A DNA stretch of 64,000 nt from Yoonia sp. (GTDB lineage Bacteria; Pseudomonadota; Alphaproteobacteria; Rhodobacterales; Rhodobacteraceae), in the NCBI RefSeq assembly GCF_017854565.1, contig NZ_JAFMHJ010000001.1, positions 1 through 64,000 on the forward strand, given 5' to 3'. Position numbers and translations under genes: made by a program. The notes beneath the pieces were generated by a model that was given only the letters and a program-made list of their open reading frames with translations, was not told the origin of the DNA and ran no database searches. This document shows, piece after piece, positions 61,177-64,000 of the stretch; positions within the stretch are counted from its first letter, which is position 1; each line of letters opens with the position of its first letter.

Positions 61177-61799
61177 TCGGCCGCCTCCCTACTTAATACG
61201 CCAGCAGCAACCAGCCGATCAGCCCAGCCATGGGACCCGTCGAACAAATGCGTCTGCCAGCCCCGCGCAGCTGCTACGTTGATATTATCAACGCGGTCAT
61301 CGGTGAACAACAATGTCGCGGGGTCCAACCCGCAATCCTGCTCGACCATTTCATATATCTGCGCTTCTGGCTTTATCACCCTCATGTGCCCCGAGATGTA
61401 GCGCCGGTCGAACTCGCCCAAGAACGGATAAACCGGTTCGGCGATTTCAAACGTCTGAATGCCAAAATTGGTCAGCGCAAAGACCGAGACATCCGCAGCC
61501 CGCAAGGCCCGCAGCAACCGGACGGAATGATCAATGGCCGGGGCTGCCATATCAATCCACCGGTCATGCCACATCAGCACCTCATCATGCCAATCGGGGT
61601 TCGCTTCGGCGGCGGCGCGGATCGTGTCGTGAAAATTGCCGCCACGGTCAACCACGTCATTGATGCCATGCAGATCAATCGCCGCAAACATCGCGCGGCG
61701 GCGGTCAGCGCCAATGACGCTGTCGTAAAACCGCTCTGGCTGCCATTCAATCAGCACATTGCCGATGTCAAAGATCACGGCGTTCACATTTGGCATCAT
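61173..61799 (-). CDS. HAD-family hydrolase
   Basis: A 208-residue phosphatase-type protein. The nucleophile Asp is in VIFDIGNVLIEW near residue 8, motif II FALTNFGI near residue 106, motif III KPEAQIYEMV near residue 143, and motif IV LLFTDDRVDNINVA near residue 162. The cap is helical. It is likely a phosphatase or haloacid-dehalogenase-like enzyme. The start has two ATG codons in a row. Confidence 0.88.
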   Translation of the reverse strand: MMPNVNAVIFDIGNVLIEWQPERFYDSVIGADRRRAMFAAIDLHGINDVVDRGGNFHDTIRAAAEANPDWHDEVLMWHDRWIDMAAPAIDHSVRLLRALRAADVSVFALTNFGIQTFEIAEPVYPFLGEFDRRYISGHMRVIKPEAQIYEMVEQDCGLDPATLLFTDDRVDNINVAAARGWQTHLFDGSHGWADRLVAAGVLSREAAE

Positions 61800-61826
61800 C
61801 GCTCCCTACCGAGTGTCGCGCTCACA

Positions 61827-62789
61827 TTAGCGGCGCAGCGGGCGCTGTAAACCGGGTGACCCGACTTGCGCCTCGCGCCAGACCGAAAACAGCCCCGCCC
61901 CAAGGATTAGCACCATCCCGGCATAGTCGGAAAACTGCGGGTATTCGCCAAAAATCATGACGCCCCACATCACCGCCATCGGCAGCGCGAGATATTCAAA
62001 AGGTGCGACGTATGATGCCTCGGTCACGCGGTAGGCCTGACTGATCAGAAAACCGCCAATGCCGATCCCTATGCCGATCAACACAAAAATCGGATAATCT
62101 GCCGGCAAAGGCCAGCTCCAGGCGCGCAGTAGAAACTCCATCGACGGATCCGCCTGATCACCAAAGCGCCCGTCCCCCACGACAAGCCCCATGGCCACGC
62201 AGACGATGATGAACGTGATCTGGATATAAAACGCCATCGTCGCGGCGGATTCCGTGGGGCCGATCCGGCGGGTAATAATATGAATTCCCGCATAGAAAAA
62301 AGCCGCCGCCAATGGGAACAGCGACGCCAACTGAAACGCCGCAGTGCCCGGCCGCATCATGACCAGCACGCCGACAAACCCTATCGCAATCGCCGACCAA
62401 CGCCGCAGGCCGACAGTTTCACCCAGAAAAATCACCGAAAAGATCGTGATCACCAGCGGTGTAACAAAGAAAATCGCCACCGCATCGGCCAAGTCCATCG
62501 CCGCAAGCCCCAGAAAAAACGTCATGTTCGCGAAAACGACGCAAAGCCCCCGCAACATATGCATCCGCAACCGTTTGGTTCGGGCAATGGCCCAGCCGCT
62601 GGTCAACGGCGCAATCAGCCCAAGGATCACCACCAGCCCGATCACCGATCGGATCAGCACCACCTGATGCAGCGCATATCCACCGCTCAGAAATTTGATC
62701 GCCATGTCATTTGTCGAAAAGAAGATGACGGAAATCGCGGCGCATAGCGCGCCCAGCGTGGCCGGTGGCATATTGGCGATACGTATCAT
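61827..62789 (-). CDS. EamA/DMT-family transporter
   Basis: A 320-residue membrane protein with about ten helices in two repeats. The first EamA repeat ends near RRWSAIAIGFVGVLVMMRPG (residue 130) and the second near SDYAGMVLILGAGLFSVWRE (residue 290). Substrate unknown. The annotated ATG at 62789 lies directly after a hairpin (62791-62817), so a start at 62771 (sixth codon) is possible. Confidence 0.85.
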   Translation of the reverse strand: MIRIANMPPATLGALCAAISVIFFSTNDMAIKFLSGGYALHQVVLIRSVIGLVVILGLIAPLTSGWAIARTKRLRMHMLRGLCVVFANMTFFLGLAAMDLADAVAIFFVTPLVITIFSVIFLGETVGLRRWSAIAIGFVGVLVMMRPGTAAFQLASLFPLAAAFFYAGIHIITRRIGPTESAATMAFYIQITFIIVCVAMGLVVGDGRFGDQADPSMEFLLRAWSWPLPADYPIFVLIGIGIGIGGFLISQAYRVTEASYVAPFEYLALPMAVMWGVMIFGEYPQFSDYAGMVLILGAGLFSVWREAQVGSPGLQRPLRR

Positions 62790-62790
62790 G

Positions 62791-62817
62791 TCGCCCTGCT
62801 TCGCAGCAGGTTGGCGA
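62791..62817. other. Hairpin directly before the EamA start
   Basis: TCGCC-CTGCT and AGCAG-GTT-GGCGA pair around a TCGC loop, with a three-base bulge on one side. It ends one base before the EamA ATG and lies after the yaiI stop. It may hinder ribosome access or serve as an attenuator; no T-tract is present. Confidence 0.35.
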
Positions 62818-62822
62818 TCTGT

Positions 62823-63275
62823 CTATCCCTTTTGCGACGCGGCTGCCCGCACCGCACGTTCCAAGCCATCCAGAAAACGGGCGCGGTCGGCCTTGCTAAA
62901 CGGCTTACCCCCGCCTTGCCGGAACGGATCGGCGGCGCGCATATCCGCCATCAGATCACGGGTGGCCAGCACGTTCCCGATATTGGCTTGGGTCAGCGGC
63001 TCTCCATTGTGCTTCAGCACCAGCGCGCCGTTTTCGATACAGCGCGCCGCCAGCGGGATATCGCCCGTAATCACGACGTCGCCCACTGTCACGCGGTCCG
63101 CAATCCACATATCGGCCACGTCCGGCCCATCGGGAACGACAACCGTTTCGACCAACGGGTTTTGCGACGGACGAATCCCCCCGTTCGACACAACGAACAT
63201 CCGCAATTTATGACGCGTGCCGACACGTTCTACCTCGGCCTTGACCGGGCACGCATCCGCATCGACGTATATCAT
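62823..63275 (-). CDS. yaiI: YaiI/YqxD family (DUF188) protein
   Basis: A 150-residue protein of the UPF0178/DUF188 family. The start [19 protein letters not shown], the block [18 protein letters not shown] near residue 68, and the C-terminal AFSK-type region ([20 protein letters not shown]) are diagnostic. The family has a PIN-like fold with conserved Asp residues. Function unknown. The start overlaps the S-formylglutathione hydrolase stop (ATGA). Confidence 0.9.
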   Translation of the reverse strand: MIYVDADACPVKAEVERVGTRHKLRMFVVSNGGIRPSQNPLVETVVVPDGPDVADMWIADRVTVGDVVITGDIPLAARCIENGALVLKHNGEPLTQANIGNVLATRDLMADMRAADPFRQGGGKPFSKADRARFLDGLERAVRAAASQKG

Positions 63276-64000
63276 GCGTAAAGCGCCTCTGCGTGGAAGG
63301 CGACGTGGTCTTCCATGAAGGTCGAGATAAAGAAATACGAATGATCATAGCCCTTTTGCAGGCGGACCGTGCCTTCTTGGCGGCGCACCGCAATCGCCCG
63401 TGCCATATGCTCCGTGCCCAGCAGATCGCCAAACTGATCAGCCGTGCCCGTGTCGATCAGCACCGGCCCATCAAACCCCTGCCCGTGCATCAGCAAGGTC
63501 GCATCATACGGCGCCCAGGTTATCTCATCCGCGCCAAGATAGGCCGTGAACTGCTTGCGGCCCCAATCGCTGTGGGTCGGATGGCAGATCGGCGCGAATG
63601 CCGAAACGGACGCAAACCGCCCCGGCAAGGACATCGCCAACGTCAGCGCGCCATGGCCGCCCATGGAATGGCCAGTGATCGCCTGCCGGGCCATATCAAG
63701 CGGGAAATGATCGCCCAGCAACGTCGGCAATTCCGTCGCAAGATAATCCCACATCTGGAAATGCGGCCGCCATGGGTCCTGCGTCGCGTTGACATAAAAT
63801 CCGGCACCCTGACCCAAATCATATGCGTCGTCATTCGCCACACCGTCGCCGCGCGGCGATGTATCGGGGAACACCAGCGCAATCCCCTGTTCGGCAGCCC
63901 ATGCCTGTGCGCCCGCCTTGTTCATGGCATTCTCATGGGTACAGGTCAGGCCCGACAGAAACCACAGCACGGGCACCGGGCCAAGGGCGGCCTCCTCTGG
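63272..64000 (-). CDS. fghA: S-formylglutathione hydrolase (5' end outside window)
   Basis: The C-terminal 242 residues of an esterase-D-type enzyme that hydrolyses S-formylglutathione to formate and glutathione, the step after frmA. The frame is open to base 64000 (reading [20 protein letters not shown]), so the GTG at 63976 is internal. Nucleophile Ser is in [16 protein letters not shown], with [21 protein letters not shown] and the His in YDHSYFFI. The usual full length is about 280 residues, so roughly 35 residues are missing. Confidence 0.95.
   Translation of the reverse strand, partial: PEEAALGPVPVLWFLSGLTCTHENAMNKAGAQAWAAEQGIALVFPDTSPRGDGVANDDAYDLGQGAGFYVNATQDPWRPHFQMWDYLATELPTLLGDHFPLDMARQAITGHSMGGHGALTLAMSLPGRFASVSAFAPICHPTHSDWGRKQFTAYLGADEITWAPYDATLLMHGQGFDGPVLIDTGTADQFGDLLGTEHMARAIAVRRQEGTVRLQKGYDHSYFFISTFMEDHVAFHAEALYA

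Noticed and set aside
1-64000. tRNA, rRNA, insertion sequences, prophage genes and attachment sites
   Set aside because: No cloverleaf-like sequences, transposases, integrases or long direct repeats were noticed; gaps are too short for rRNA.

Overview
The window looks like chromosomal DNA from an alphaproteobacterium of the Rhodobacteraceae (Roseobacter group). The reasons are the high G+C, the many 4-5 base stop/start overlaps, and a series of genes typical of that family: a DUF4175/TIGR02302 protein next to an MJ0042 zinc-ribbon protein and ftsEX, a 44-residue aa3 oxidase subunit IV, DUF2794 and DUF6173 proteins, MbfA, a glutathione-dependent formaldehyde pathway, and a DmdC-like acyl-CoA dehydrogenase. 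No rRNA, tRNA, CRISPR array, insertion sequence or prophage was recognised. No gene-free stretch exceeds about 210 bases. Genus and species are not claimed.

Layout. 1-5836: the C-terminal 1944 residues of a giant protein whose start lies outside the window, with two copies of an HExTH metallopeptidase-like domain. This is the least conventional gene here. 5955-9781: minus-strand ftsE-ftsX-plsC-PPOX operon, with a zinc-ribbon membrane protein divergent from it. 9837-16240: DUF4175 protein, DUF2834 protein, a 57-residue lipoprotein and argH on the minus strand, divergent from a TlpA thioredoxin and a racemase-like gene, then yqgE. 16345-23391: DsbD-like periplasmic protein, an RND efflux pump with its adaptor, moaB and a uracil-DNA glycosylase. 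23497-27486: pyrB, two membrane proteins, a dihydroorotase homologue that has lost its catalytic residues, and plsY. 27647-39471: gshA, a GNAT protein, rsmE, ubiA, an OmpA-type envelope protein, a flavodoxin-fold oxidoreductase, tsaC, an acyl-CoA dehydrogenase and a metallo-beta-lactamase-fold hydrolase.

39575-42378: an Lrp regulator, a DUF6173 protein, oxidase subunit IV, a Tat-type lipoprotein and azlCD. 42440-47064: a tightly overlapping molybdenum-cofactor operon (fdhD-mobA-mobB-moeA-GNAT) in which MoeA is fused to an N-terminal DUF429-like domain. 47061-49084: an iron-export ferritin fusion (MbfA) with an Irr-type box, a small secreted protein and a TetR regulator with two matching candidate operators. 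49081-54619: a NYN-domain protein, class III alcohol dehydrogenase, an I78 inhibitor lipoprotein, DUF2794, an NlpC/P60 hydrolase, a leucyl-aminopeptidase-type enzyme and a hypothetical gene. 54734-56730: beta-carbonic anhydrase, SbtA-type bicarbonate permease and a PII-like protein. 56727-64000: zapE, an MFS transporter, alpha/beta hydrolase, ornithine-cyclodeaminase-like enzyme, HAD hydrolase, EamA transporter, YaiI, and a truncated S-formylglutathione hydrolase.

How the genes work together. The alcohol dehydrogenase and S-formylglutathione hydrolase form two consecutive steps of formaldehyde oxidation to formate. The fdhD/mob/moe operon would help supply a molybdenum formate dehydrogenase. 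Carbonic anhydrase, SbtA and the PII protein look like a bicarbonate uptake and control unit. Coding is very compact: five convergent gene pairs share a 4-base overlap of their stop codons, and only one classical intrinsic terminator was found. All functional calls come from reading motifs by eye; no database search was run.
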